Below, piece after piece: positions 46,428 to 55,630 of a DNA stretch of 64,000 bases. How positions within the stretch are numbered: the stretch's first letter is position 1; every line of letters begins with the position of its first letter. This stretch comes from Arenibacter palladensis (GTDB taxonomy: Bacteria > Bacteroidota > Bacteroidia > Flavobacteriales > Flavobacteriaceae). A program made the translations under genes and the position numbers. The notes below the pieces were generated by a model. That model ran no database searches. It was given only the letters and a program-made list of their open reading frames with translations, and was not told where the DNA came from. The stretch is taken from the NCBI RefSeq assembly GCF_900129275.1, contig NZ_FQUX01000006.1, forward strand, positions 62,001 through 126,000, written 5' to 3'.

Positions 46428-46512
46428 AGCACAACCTTGATAAGACTAAGACCTAACAATTAAGCTGACGTTACAGCATAGCCGACCAAATTGTGCTACA
46501 AATAATAAAGCC

Positions 46513-47271
46513 ATGAAAGAAAAGATTAGAATATTTTTAGAAACAGACCTACTAGAGAAATATCTATTAGGCACCACTACCCAAGAGGAAGCATTCCAGG
46601 TAGAAAGATATATTGCCATGTATCCCGAGGTTAGGAATACCTATATTGAGCTTCAGGAAAACCTTGAAATATTTGCCAAGTTGCATGCCTTAAAAACTCC
46701 GGAAGGCCTTAAGGAAAGAATTCAAACCAGAATCAAAAAGGAAAATTCCGGACGGTCAAAATTCTTTAGGTATGCCATTGCAGCCAGTTTTGCTGCCCTG
46801 ATTTTTGCTGGAGCATCCTATTTCTTTTGGAACCAGAATCAAAACTTGCAAGAGGAAAATGTTATTGTCAACAATAAGATTCAGAACTTGGAAGAGAATA
46901 TGCGTTTACAGTTGGAGGATGTTAGAAATCAATTTATTGTACTCAACAACCCTAAAACAAAGAGACTTACGGTTAAAGGCAATAACAAGGCCAAGGAACT
47001 TAAGGCCGTGGCCTATGTTAATCCTGTAAAAAAGCTTTCCTATATCAATGTAAGCAAATTACCGAACCTTCCGGAAAACCAATGCTATCAAATGTGGGCA
47101 GAGGTCAACGGACAGATGCTCAACCTTGGAGTGATAGAGGAAGCCAGCAATAGTGAAAAACTAATGGCCCTGCCCTATGGCGAGAATGCCGTTGGATACA
47201 TCACCATTGAACCAACTGGTGGTAATTCCAAGCCTACCGTGGAGAATATTGTAGCCAATATCTCCTATTAA
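46513..47271 (+). CDS. Membrane anti-sigma factor (RskA-like)
   Basis: A 252-residue protein. Residues 1-80 form the cytoplasmic sigma-binding part with LLEKYLLGTTTQEEAFQVERYI, the anti-sigma domain block. A membrane segment lies at about 85-106, then a short coiled coil (NLQEENVIVNNKIQNLEENM), and the C-terminal RskA-like domain with KLPNLPENQCYQMWAEVNGQMLNLGVI. It holds the preceding ECF sigma factor inactive until released. No zinc HxxxCxxC motif is seen, which is normal in this group. Confidence 0.88.
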   Translation: MKEKIRIFLETDLLEKYLLGTTTQEEAFQVERYIAMYPEVRNTYIELQENLEIFAKLHALKTPEGLKERIQTRIKKENSGRSKFFRYAIAASFAALIFAGASYFFWNQNQNLQEENVIVNNKIQNLEENMRLQLEDVRNQFIVLNNPKTKRLTVKGNNKAKELKAVAYVNPVKKLSYINVSKLPNLPENQCYQMWAEVNGQMLNLGVIEEASNSEKLMALPYGENAVGYITIEPTGGNSKPTVENIVANISY

Positions 47272-47301
47272 ACAAAGGACTTAAAGTAATCCTAATCCTT
47301 A

Positions 47302-47330
47302 TTGTTAAGGTTATAAATTTCATATCTTTG
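47302..47330 (+). promoter_or_regulatory. Promoter of the small cysteine protein gene
   Basis: TTG (47302-47304), 18 bp, TATCTTTG (47323-47330). The -7 element is a full match and ends 19 bp before the start codon. Confidence 0.6.
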
Positions 47331-47349
47331 CATTAAATAATGCAGGGAT

Positions 47350-47553
47350 ATGAAATTATTATTTTTAACAATAGGTCTACTAGCACTTGCTTTTGCAGGT
47401 ATTGCAATAAAAATATGGTCTAAAAAGGATGGTAAATTTGCGGGAACTTGCGCCAGTCAGAGCCCGTTTTTAAACAAGGACGGAGAAGCATGTGGCTACT
47501 GTGGAAAACTCCCCACAGAGCAGGATTGCAGAAAGGATTCAGTTACACGATAG
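47350..47553 (+). CDS. Small membrane-anchored four-cysteine protein
   Basis: A 67-residue protein with an N-terminal membrane segment (LLFLTIGLLALAFAGIAIKIW) and a short tail with four cysteines: C34, C48, C51 and C60, the middle two as CGYC. The GEACGYCGKLP block is shared by similar flavobacterial membrane or secreted proteins. The CxxC suggests metal binding or redox activity, but no function is known. It has its own promoter between an anti-sigma gene and a second sigma gene. Confidence 0.72.
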   Translation: MKLLFLTIGLLALAFAGIAIKIWSKKDGKFAGTCASQSPFLNKDGEACGYCGKLPTEQDCRKDSVTR

Positions 47554-47589
47554 AAATCCGGTTATTATCACCCTTTACAAATTCTCATC

Positions 47590-48156
47590 TTGGACAAAAC
47601 CGAAGAACCACTTCCCAATCTTATTGAAAAAGCCAAATTAGGCAATCAGATGGCCTTCAGTGCGTTATTAAATAACTTTTGGAACGACGTATACGGCTTT
47701 CAATTGATCAGGACCAGAAATGAGAACGATGCCGAGGACATTACCATCCAGACATTTTCCAAGGCTTTTGACAAGATACATACCTTTAATGAAGATTATG
47801 AATTTAAGACATGGCTGATCGCCATCTCCAAAAATTTGCACATAGACCTTATCCGCAAAAGCAAAAGAAACGTGCTACAGGGCAACCAAGAAGGTAGCAG
47901 CGAAGCCATAAAGAAGGTTTTGGATGATGCCCCTTCCCCGGAAGACAGTTTAATTACGGAACAAAATTTGGCCGCTTTGTTGGAATATATAAAAAGGCTA
48001 AAACCACATTACCAAGAGGTAATAAATCTTAGGTATTTTCAGGAACTGCCCTATGCCGAAATTGCCGAAAAACTAGGGGAACCCATCAATAATGTAAAGG
48101 TTAAACTACTTAGGGCAAAAAGGCTGCTAGCAGAAATTATTAAAAATAACAATTAG
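47590..48156 (+). CDS. ECF RNA polymerase sigma factor, TTG start
   Basis: A 188-residue sigma factor with region 2 (AFSALLNNFWNDVYGFQLIR, ENDAEDITIQTFSKAFDKI, FKTWLIAISKNLHIDLIRK) and region 4 (LKPHYQEVINLRYFQELPYAEIAEKLGEPINNVKVKLLRAKRLL, given in part). The best start is a TTG at 47590, since the next ATG is 20 codons inside region 2. No anti-sigma gene follows, unlike the first ECF gene in this cluster. The regulon is unknown. Confidence 0.88.
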   Translation: MDKTEEPLPNLIEKAKLGNQMAFSALLNNFWNDVYGFQLIRTRNENDAEDITIQTFSKAFDKIHTFNEDYEFKTWLIAISKNLHIDLIRKSKRNVLQGNQEGSSEAIKKVLDDAPSPEDSLITEQNLAALLEYIKRLKPHYQEVINLRYFQELPYAEIAEKLGEPINNVKVKLLRAKRLLAEIIKNNN

Positions 48157-48470
48157 TACTGTTGGATTACCCTTGTTTTTTGAAGAAACAACCTTCGAAC
48201 CGGGATACCTGCCACAGATGTTGGACATTAGAATTGGAACCTTGTAAAAAACAGGTTTCATAGGCAATTAAAACACCCCACTTCTGGCAGTTTTGCAAAT
48301 TCTACCGGCCCTATTACCCCCTATCACATTTCACATGATTATTTACTTGGCCACAATAACCAACCCCTTATATAGGCAGTAACAACTTCTAGAATATTGC
48401 ATTCCCATACTTTGCCTGCATTTGGTATTTTAACTATCTCCCATTTCGTATATTTGCACAAAATCATAGT
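48157..48470 (+). other. Gene-free stretch upstream of lipA
   Basis: I see no gene here. The stretch holds only a likely lipA -7 element at 48449-48456; the remainder shows no repeat or hairpin that I can support. Confidence 0.5.
48449..48456 (+). promoter_or_regulatory. Putative -7 element of lipA
   Basis: TATATTTG, a TAnnTTTG match 14 bp before the lipA start. A TTTG at 48421-48424 is 24 bp away, longer than usual. Confidence 0.5.
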
Positions 48471-49346
48471 ATGAGTATCGAAACTATAGACAGTGTAATC
48501 CCACCAAAAGGCAAACCCAAATGGTTACGGGTAAAACTTCCTACGGGCAAAAAATACACCCAGTTAAGGGGATTAGTGGACAAGTACAACCTTCACACCA
48601 TATGCACCTCGGGCAGTTGCCCTAATATGGGTGAATGTTGGGGGGAAGGCACTGCAACTTTTATGATTTTAGGAAATGTATGCACCCGTTCCTGTGGATT
48701 TTGTGGCGTAAAAACAGGTCGACCAGAAGATGTAGATTGGGCGGAGCCGGAAAAAGTGGCCAGATCCATTAAAATAATGGACATTAAACATGCCGTAATA
48801 ACTTCTGTGGATCGTGATGACCTAAAAGATATGGGCTCCATTATATGGGCCGAAACTGTGAAGGCTATACGAAGAATGAACCCCACTACTACATTGGAGA
48901 CATTAATTCCAGATTTTCAGGGTATCCATACCCATTTAGACCGAATCCTTGCCGTTGGGCCTGAAGTAATATCCCACAATATGGAAACCGTAAAACGATT
49001 GACAAGGGAGGTTCGCATACAGGCAAAATACGAAAGAAGTCTAGGAGTCCTTTCCTATTTAAAGGAAAACGGCGCCAACCGCACCAAGTCCGGAATAATG
49101 TTGGGACTTGGCGAAAGGGAGGAAGAGGTAATCCAAACCATGGAGGACCTTAGGGCAGCCAATGTTGACGTGGTCACTATAGGCCAATATCTGCAGCCCT
49201 CTAAAAAGCATTTACCGGTAAAGGAGTTTATTCTGCCGGACCAGTTTAAGAAATATGAAGAAATAGGCCTTCAATTAGGTTTTAGGCATGTAGAAAGTGG
49301 AGCTTTGGTACGTTCATCATACAAGGCACACAAGCATATAAAGTAA
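48471..49346 (+). CDS. lipA: Lipoyl synthase
   Basis: A 291-residue radical SAM enzyme that inserts sulfur at C6 and C8 of octanoyl chains on lipoyl domains. The auxiliary cluster ligands are C45, C50 and C56 in [12 protein letters not shown]; the radical SAM cluster ligands are C71, C75 and C78 in CTRSCGFC. The C-terminal serine motif RSSY is at 281-284. Complete and of normal length. It precedes gap on the same strand. Confidence 0.96.
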   Translation: MSIETIDSVIPPKGKPKWLRVKLPTGKKYTQLRGLVDKYNLHTICTSGSCPNMGECWGEGTATFMILGNVCTRSCGFCGVKTGRPEDVDWAEPEKVARSIKIMDIKHAVITSVDRDDLKDMGSIIWAETVKAIRRMNPTTTLETLIPDFQGIHTHLDRILAVGPEVISHNMETVKRLTREVRIQAKYERSLGVLSYLKENGANRTKSGIMLGLGEREEEVIQTMEDLRAANVDVVTIGQYLQPSKKHLPVKEFILPDQFKKYEEIGLQLGFRHVESGALVRSSYKAHKHIK

Positions 49347-49415
49347 GTAGCCCTTACACCCCTTATCTAGAATATCCATCCGTGATTATGCGGATAAATT
49401 GGCTTGACCCTATTT

Positions 49416-50426
49416 ATGAAACAAATTAATATTGGTATAAACGGCTTTGGTAGAATTGGTCGTACCCTATTTAGACTCCTAAGCGAGCAACCTCATTTAA
49501 GAGTGGTGGCCATTAACGATCTGGCAGATGCCCCTACATTGTCACATTTATTGAAATACGATAGTATCCACGGAGTATTTCAAAAAGAAGTATCCCACAG
49601 CAACAATCATATAATCGTAGACAATAATAAGGTTGCACTGTTAAATTACAATTCTCCGAAAGACATCCCTTGGTCCGATCATAAAGTTGATATTGTTGTT
49701 GAGGCCACTGGGAAGTTTAAGGACAGGAGAATCTTGGAATACCACATTAAGAATGGGGCCAAAAAGGTTATTCTAAGTGTACCTCCAACCGAAGATGACA
49801 TAAAGATGGTGGTATTTGGAATAAACCACGAAACCCTTGTCCCAACAGATGACATTATTTCCAATGCCTCCTGTACCACGAACAATGCCGCACCAATGAT
49901 AAAGGTTATTCAAGATCTTTGCGGTATAGAGCAGGCTTATATAACCACCATCCATTCCTACACCACGGATCAAAGTCTGCACGACCAGCCCCATAAGGAC
50001 TTAAGAAGGGCAAGGGCGGCCTCACAATCCATTGTCCCTACCACGACCGGGGCGGCCAAGGCCCTAACCAGAATATTTCCAGAACTATCGGATGTTATTG
50101 GAGGCTGCGGCATAAGGGTTCCAGTACCAAATGGCTCTTTGACCGACATTACTTTTAATGTAAAAAGGCAAACCTCCATTGAGGAAATTAATGATGCTTT
50201 TCTAAAAATATCGCAAAAAGAACTTAAAAACATTCTATATTACACTAAAGACCCCATAGTTTCCATCGATATAAACAATACTTATTACTCTTGTACGTTT
50301 GATTCTCTGATGACTTCTGTAATCGGTAAAATGGTTAAAATTATTGGATGGTACGATAACGAAACCGGATACAGCAGCAGAATTGTAGATTTAATTAATT
50401 ATATTACAAGTAAACGATACGTTTGA
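49416..50426 (+). CDS. gap: Type I glyceraldehyde-3-phosphate dehydrogenase
   Basis: A 336-residue NAD-dependent enzyme. INGFGRIGRTLFR (8-20) binds NAD, the catalytic cysteine is C153 in SNASCTTNN, and the substrate blocks are TTIHSYTTDQ and RRARAASQSIVPTTTGAAKA. WYDNETGYSSR is the conserved C-terminal block. The ATG at 49416 gives the standard N-terminus; four codons upstream also stay open. Its stop overlaps the TTG start proposed for the hybrid kinase. Confidence 0.95.
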   Translation: MKQINIGINGFGRIGRTLFRLLSEQPHLRVVAINDLADAPTLSHLLKYDSIHGVFQKEVSHSNNHIIVDNNKVALLNYNSPKDIPWSDHKVDIVVEATGKFKDRRILEYHIKNGAKKVILSVPPTEDDIKMVVFGINHETLVPTDDIISNASCTTNNAAPMIKVIQDLCGIEQAYITTIHSYTTDQSLHDQPHKDLRRARAASQSIVPTTTGAAKALTRIFPELSDVIGGCGIRVPVPNGSLTDITFNVKRQTSIEEINDAFLKISQKELKNILYYTKDPIVSIDINNTYYSCTFDSLMTSVIGKMVKIIGWYDNETGYSSRIVDLINYITSKRYV

Positions 50427-52648
50427 GACCTAAATTCTTACATATTAATTTGAACAGAAAATTGTGGCTCCTTACGGTTCTATTGTTTTTTTACTTAAAT
50501 CATTCCTATACCCAGGAAAGTCAAGCTGCCGGACAGGATATAGAATATCATTTTGATAAGGCAAGGGAATTGGGCAACAAGAATAACATTGAACCTGCCC
50601 TTGAGGAATTGAATACTGCAATGGAGATTGCCTTTAAGAACAATGATCAAAAGGCCCTGATAGATACCTACCATAAATTCGCCATTTTATATTTACGACT
50701 TCAAAAGGATGAAAGCGCGGAATATTATGCGGACAGGTCCAAATCACTTTTAAAGGATATTTCTTATCCCTATGGTGAAGCTACACATAAATACATAGAT
50801 GCCATTATTTCCTATAGGGACGGTAAAAATTTCTTGGCCATCTCTATGCTCAACGAAGCAAAACAGATCAACAACGACAGAAATTTACTGAACAATATTC
50901 TTTTTGTAGAAGGGATTATTTTCTTAAATCTGGAAAAATACGAAAGTGCCACAAAAAATTTCAATGCCCTGGCCGTAAATACGGACATTTACGAAAAGGA
51001 CTATCTGGCCGCCAAAGCCCACATTAAATTGGCGGAGATCAACAACAGGACAGAAAATTACGAGGAGAGCATTAAAAATGCGCAGAGTGCCTTAAAATTG
51101 GCAAAGGCCAACAACTTCTATTTGGAAGTACTGGAGGCCAATAGACTTCTTACAGAGACCAATGAAAAACTTGGGCTTTTTGAATCTGCACTGGCCTATA
51201 ACAGGAACATACTGAACATTAAGGACTCTATTTTTACCATTGAAAAAAGTTTAGCGGAGACCAAAACGGCAGATAACATCCAAACCAAGTTTATGAAGGA
51301 TGAGATTGGCCGTCAGGAAGCCAAGATAGAAGAACTTAACCAATCCAAAAATAGAACGGAAATAACGGCAATTTTAACTGCCGCCTTTTTAATAGTAATT
51401 TCCATACTGGCCATTTCGTTATACAGAAATAACCAGATAAAGTTAAAGACAAACGACCTGTTACATACCAAAAACAATGAATTACAGGCCGCAAGGGATG
51501 CTGCGGTAATGGCCATGGAGGCCAAAACCAATTTCCTTTCCACGGTAAGCCACGAATTGCGAACACCACTATATGCGGTCACTGGCCTAACACATTTATT
51601 ACTGGAGGAGAACCCCAGTGAAAATCAAAAAGAACATCTAAAATCGTTAAAGTTTTCTGGTGACTATTTATTGAATTTCATTAATGACATTCTTCAGATC
51701 AACAAAATTGATGCTGATAAGCTGGAAGCCCTACAAATAGATTTCAATCTTAAAAAGATACTTTCAGAAGTAATCAATTCCCTGCACCAAAGTGCCAAGG
51801 CCAACAAAACAAAAATTGTACTGGAATTTGATGAGGATATTCCGTCGCATCTTTTGGGCGACCCCCTTAAACTTTCACAAATTTTTATAAACCTTATCGG
51901 TAATGGAATAAAATTCACCAAGGGAGGTCAAGTTACGGTTATCGCCAAGCTTGCCAAAAAAGTGGAAGAGAATCTAACCATTTATTTTGAAGTAAAGGAT
52001 AATGGTATTGGGATTGATAAGGAAAGACAGCTTACCATTTTTGACAGCTTTGAACAGGGATCTATCCAAATTAACAGGGAATATGGAGGTACCGGATTGG
52101 GATTGACCATTGTAAAGAGTTTGTTGGGCCTATTTGGTAGTAAAATTGGACTTAAGAGTGAAATAGGCAAAGGGAGTTCCTTTTTCTTTGAATTGGACCT
52201 AAAAAGCAAGGATGATCTTATTGATGATATCCCGTTTGAAATTACCGAGGTGGAATACGATTTTACAGGTCTACATATATTGGTCGTGGAGGATAACAAA
52301 ATCAACCAAGTGATTACCAAGAAAATGCTTAACAAAAAGGAAATCACCTGTGATATTGCCAATAACGGTCTGGAAGCAGTGGCCATGGTCAGAAAAACAG
52401 ATTATGACTGTATCCTCATGGATATCCATATGCCCGGAATTAGTGGTGAAGAGGCTACCATAGAAATCAGAAAGTTCAACAGATTGGTACCCATCATAGC
52501 CCTTACCGCAATTTCCCTGGATGACAGTTTGGAAAGTTTTTATGCGGCCGGTTGCAACGACGTGGTTACAAAACCATTTAAACCTGAGGTATTCTATCAA
52601 AAAATAGGAGAGAACATCTTTGATGTGAAAAAAAAAATTGAAGCCTAA
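50423..52648 (+). CDS. Hybrid histidine kinase with TPR-like sensor region
   Basis: A 741-residue protein. An N-terminal signal (RKLWLLTVLLFFYLNHSYTQ) is followed by a helical, TPR-like extracytoplasmic region (about 40-290), a membrane segment at about 314-334, a coiled linker, the dimerisation domain with H377 in VSHELRTPLYAVTGL, an ATPase domain (INLIGNGIKFTKGG, DNGIGIDKE, YGGTGLGLTIVK) and a receiver domain with D667 in ILMDIHMPG. No ATG precedes the signal peptide: starts are TTG at 50423, overlapping the gap stop by 4 bp, or TTG at 50450. It converges on lpxK with a 4-bp overlap. Confidence 0.88.
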   Translation: MRPKFLHINLNRKLWLLTVLLFFYLNHSYTQESQAAGQDIEYHFDKARELGNKNNIEPALEELNTAMEIAFKNNDQKALIDTYHKFAILYLRLQKDESAEYYADRSKSLLKDISYPYGEATHKYIDAIISYRDGKNFLAISMLNEAKQINNDRNLLNNILFVEGIIFLNLEKYESATKNFNALAVNTDIYEKDYLAAKAHIKLAEINNRTENYEESIKNAQSALKLAKANNFYLEVLEANRLLTETNEKLGLFESALAYNRNILNIKDSIFTIEKSLAETKTADNIQTKFMKDEIGRQEAKIEELNQSKNRTEITAILTAAFLIVISILAISLYRNNQIKLKTNDLLHTKNNELQAARDAAVMAMEAKTNFLSTVSHELRTPLYAVTGLTHLLLEENPSENQKEHLKSLKFSGDYLLNFINDILQINKIDADKLEALQIDFNLKKILSEVINSLHQSAKANKTKIVLEFDEDIPSHLLGDPLKLSQIFINLIGNGIKFTKGGQVTVIAKLAKKVEENLTIYFEVKDNGIGIDKERQLTIFDSFEQGSIQINREYGGTGLGLTIVKSLLGLFGSKIGLKSEIGKGSSFFFELDLKSKDDLIDDIPFEITEVEYDFTGLHILVVEDNKINQVITKKMLNKKEITCDIANNGLEAVAMVRKTDYDCILMDIHMPGISGEEATIEIRKFNRLVPIIALTAISLDDSLESFYAAGCNDVVTKPFKPEVFYQKIGENIFDVKKKIEA

Positions 52649-53649
52649 GGAGTAGTAGTGCTTTCGTCCAACAAATTCAATAATACTTCCTCTCCCCCAT
52701 TCATGAATTTGTGCCTTACCCCTATATAATAAAAATTTTCACCTCTACCCTCCATTCTTACATAATCCTTTTCGGTAGTAAGTACTATCTCCCTGTTATT
52801 GAACAAGGCGATTTCCTTCTCCGTAAAAAAATGGTGGTCAGCGTAGGCCAAATGTTCAAACACAATTCCTTGAGCCTCAAGAAAGCTTACCAACTGCTGC
52901 GGATTGGCTATCCCCGTAACCAGGGTCACTTTTTTATTTTTAAGCTCGGCCAAGTCCATTTCCCCTAAATTACCTTTTAATTTAGTTTCATATTCCAAAA
53001 AGCTAAAAATCACTTTCTGACTTGGACCAGGAATCAATTTTTTCCGTATTCTTTGTTGCTCGGCTACACTCAAATTTGATGGACACTTGGTAACCACAAT
53101 AATATTGGCCCGCCTTGCTTCCCGTTTGCTATCCCTTAAATTACCGGTAGGCAAATACCAATCGTCTACATATAAACTGTCGTAAGAAGTCAGTAACACA
53201 TATTGATCGCATCTTACTTTTCTATGCTGAAACGCATCATCCAACAATATAACATCTGGCCCAATGGTTTCTTCCAATATGGAAATACCATGTTGCCTGT
53301 CCGCATCCACAGCGACAAAGGCATTCGGGAATTTTTTATAAATCTGATAGGGTTCATCCCCAAGCTCCTCTACGTCTATTCCAGGTTTGGCCAGCACATA
53401 GCCTTTGGATTTTCGACCATACCCCCTGCTCAATACCGCAATTTTACCATGTTTTTTTACATGGCTAACCAAAAACTCAATCATTGGGGTTTTACCAGTA
53501 CCCCCAACACTGAGATTCCCCACGCAAATGGTTTTGGTATCAAAGGATTTGAAGCTAAACAATCCTTTGTCATAGAAATAATTGCGCAGATATACCACTA
53601 GGGCGTATATCAATGAAATGGGAAAGCCTAATTTTCTTAATAGCTGCAT
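52645..53649 (-). CDS. lpxK: Tetraacyldisaccharide 4'-kinase
   Basis: A 334-residue lipid A kinase that phosphorylates the 4' position of the tetraacyl disaccharide precursor. The N-terminal membrane anchor is in MQLLRKLGFPISLIYALVVY, the P-loop is VGNLSVGGTGKTPMIEFL, and the acidic catalytic block is in LLDDAFQHRKV. The ATG at 53647-53649 gives the family start; 19 open codons upstream would cover the promoter of the divergent nif3-like gene. Its presence shows a lipid A outer membrane. Confidence 0.93.
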   Translation of the reverse strand: MQLLRKLGFPISLIYALVVYLRNYFYDKGLFSFKSFDTKTICVGNLSVGGTGKTPMIEFLVSHVKKHGKIAVLSRGYGRKSKGYVLAKPGIDVEELGDEPYQIYKKFPNAFVAVDADRQHGISILEETIGPDVILLDDAFQHRKVRCDQYVLLTSYDSLYVDDWYLPTGNLRDSKREARRANIIVVTKCPSNLSVAEQQRIRKKLIPGPSQKVIFSFLEYETKLKGNLGEMDLAELKNKKVTLVTGIANPQQLVSFLEAQGIVFEHLAYADHHFFTEKEIALFNNREIVLTTEKDYVRMEGRGENFYYIGVRHKFMNGGEEVLLNLLDESTTTP

Positions 53650-53670
53650 TAGAACGAAAATATAATATTT

Positions 53671-53678
53671 TATCTTTG
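53671..53678 (+). promoter_or_regulatory. Putative -7 element of the Nif3-like gene
   Basis: TATCTTTG, matching TAnnTTTG, in the 49-bp divergent gap between lpxK and the Nif3-like gene, 20 bp before the start codon. Confidence 0.5.
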
Positions 53679-53698
53679 GAAGACCATAAATTTTAAAA

Positions 53699-54793
53699 AT
53701 GATCATAAACCAAGTTATAGATATCCTAGAGGAATTGGCGCCGCTGAATTATGCCGAAGATTTTGACAATGTTGGACTTTTGGTAGGCAATGCCAATAAT
53801 GAGGTAAACGGTATCCTGGTAACTCTGGATACTCTGGAAAATGTGGTAGAGGAAGCTATAGCAAAAAAATGCAATCTTATAGTTAGTTTCCATCCTATTA
53901 TTTTTGGAGGATTAAAGAAAATAACCGGCTCCAATTACGTGCAAAGGGTGGTAATAAAGGCCATAAAACACGATATAGCCATATACAGTATGCACACTGC
54001 CCTGGACAATAGCAATAAGGGGGTCAATGCCAAAATCTGTGAGGTCTTGGGGCTGCAAAACACAAGCATTCTAATCCCTCAGAAGGGCACCATTAGAAAA
54101 TTGACCACCTATGTCCCAAAAGAGAATGCCGATGCCCTTAAAACCGCTCTATTCCATGCCGGAGCAGGTAATATTGGCAATTATAGCAATTGCAGTTTTA
54201 CGGTGGATGGCACTGGGAGCTACCAAGCCAAGGCGGGAGCCAATCCCTATTTGGGAAAAATTGGGGAAACACATTATGAGGACGAATCACAGATAAGCGT
54301 TACCTATGGCAGGGCAAATGAACAAAAAATTTTGAAGGCCCTTTTTGGTAACCATCCCTATGAAGAGGTTGCCTACGAGATACAAACTTTGGAAAATAAA
54401 AACCAAAATATTGGTATGGGTATGGTAGGAAATCTGGAAAAATCCATGGGGGAAGAGGAATTTTTTGAATTTTTGAAGGTAAAAATGAATGTTTCCTCCA
54501 TAAGACACTCAGATTTTCTAGAAAAAAAAATAAAGAATGTTGCGCTTTTGGGAGGGAGCGGTTCCTTTGCCATATCGGCCGCAATAGCCGCGAATGCTGA
54601 TGTTTTTGTAACATCGGATTTAAAATACCATCAATTCTATGAAGCGGAAGGCAAAATACTTTTGGCAGATATTGGGCACTATGAAACAGAGCAGTTTACA
54701 AAAAATCTCTTAGTTGATTATCTTACGAAAAAAATTCCTAATTTTGCAGTCTCTTTATCGGAGAGCAAAACAAATCCCATCAAGTATTTTTAA
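53699..54793 (+). CDS. Nif3-like dinuclear metal centre protein
   Basis: A 364-residue protein of the NIF3/DUF34 family (labelled GTP cyclohydrolase I type 2-like). The first half has NYAEDFDNVGLLVGN and the metal-binding HPIIFGG and SMHTALDN blocks; a middle PII-like insert (about 125-225) follows; the second half has SGSFAISAAIAANADVFVTSDLKYHQFYEAEG and the last metal histidine in ADIGHYETEQF. It probably acts with the coiled-coil protein gene 2 bp downstream; that pairing is widespread. Its reaction is not settled. Confidence 0.88.
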   Translation: MIINQVIDILEELAPLNYAEDFDNVGLLVGNANNEVNGILVTLDTLENVVEEAIAKKCNLIVSFHPIIFGGLKKITGSNYVQRVVIKAIKHDIAIYSMHTALDNSNKGVNAKICEVLGLQNTSILIPQKGTIRKLTTYVPKENADALKTALFHAGAGNIGNYSNCSFTVDGTGSYQAKAGANPYLGKIGETHYEDESQISVTYGRANEQKILKALFGNHPYEEVAYEIQTLENKNQNIGMGMVGNLEKSMGEEEFFEFLKVKMNVSSIRHSDFLEKKIKNVALLGGSGSFAISAAIAANADVFVTSDLKYHQFYEAEGKILLADIGHYETEQFTKNLLVDYLTKKIPNFAVSLSESKTNPIKYF

Positions 54794-54795
54794 AT

Positions 54796-55575
54796 ATGGC
54801 AACAAAGACAGAAACAACAGTAGAAGAAAAGTTAAGAGCACTATATGATTTGCAATTAATTGATTCTAGAGTTGATGAGATAAGAAATGTTAGAGGAGAA
54901 CTTCCTCTAGAAGTAGAAGATTTGGAAGACGAGGTACTTGGCCTTAAAACAAGAATGGATAAGCTTAAAACCGATGTTGAAACCATTAACTACGAAATAA
55001 GCGCCAAGAAAAATCTTATTGATGAAGCCAAAGTCTTGATCAAAAAATATGCGGAGCAACAAAAGAACGTCCGTAATAGTAGGGAATTTAATTCTTTGAC
55101 CAAGGAAGTTGAATTTCAAGAACTTGAGATTCAGTTGGCAGAAAAGAATATTAAGGAATTCAAGGCCCAAATAGAGCAGAAAAAAGAAGTCATAGCCGCT
55201 ACCAAAGAACGATTGACCGAAAGGGAATCCCATCTTAAGCACAAGAAAAGTGAATTGAACGCTATTTTGGCCGAAACGGAAAAGGAAGAAAAGGCACTTT
55301 TGAAAAAATCGGAAGAATACCAATCCCAAATTGAAGAGCGTTTGGTAAAGGCTTACAACAGAATCCGAAACAATGTAAAAAACGGTTTGGCGGTAGTTCC
55401 AATTGAAAGAGGTGCTTCAGGTGGATCTTTCTTTACCATACCACCACAAGTACAGGTGGAGATTGCTTCACGCAAAAAAATCATTAGCGACGAACACAGT
55501 GGAAGAATTTTGGTAGACCCAGTTTTAGCCGAGGAGGAACAAGAAAAAATGCAAAAGCTTTTTTCTAAATTATAG
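54796..55575 (+). CDS. CdsZ-like coiled-coil protein with cysteine-free zinc-ribbon remnant
   Basis: A 259-residue protein: residues 10-185 are almost entirely coiled coil, and the end matches the C4 zinc-ribbon region of the family (CxGC...PPQ...CxxCGRIL). Here the cysteines are all gone: GASGGSFFTIPPQ and IISDEHSGRILVDP have S, G or D at these places. The fold may persist without zinc. The gene follows the Nif3-like gene by 2 bp and ends at a strong two-way terminator. Family members elsewhere bind nucleic acid or chaperone translation components; the role here is unknown. Confidence 0.83.
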   Translation: MATKTETTVEEKLRALYDLQLIDSRVDEIRNVRGELPLEVEDLEDEVLGLKTRMDKLKTDVETINYEISAKKNLIDEAKVLIKKYAEQQKNVRNSREFNSLTKEVEFQELEIQLAEKNIKEFKAQIEQKKEVIAATKERLTERESHLKHKKSELNAILAETEKEEKALLKKSEEYQSQIEERLVKAYNRIRNNVKNGLAVVPIERGASGGSFFTIPPQVQVEIASRKKIISDEHSGRILVDPVLAEEEQEKMQKLFSKL

Positions 55576-55590
55576 AAAAAGCCACCCATA

Positions 55591-55630
55591 AAAAATAAAG
55601 GCCATCTTTTTAAGATGGCCTTTATTTTTT
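55591..55630 (+). terminator. Bidirectional Rho-independent terminator
   Basis: Stem 55591-55608 with 55612-55629 and a 3-base loop. The core AAAGGCCATCTT / AAGATGGCCTTT is perfect and the AT flanks give T tracts on both strands, ending the plus-strand coiled-coil transcript and the minus-strand kmo transcript. Confidence 0.88.

Noticed and set aside
48157-48470. Possible short gene upstream of lipA
   Set aside because: No frame of useful length with a start and coding-like composition; only a promoter element is supported.
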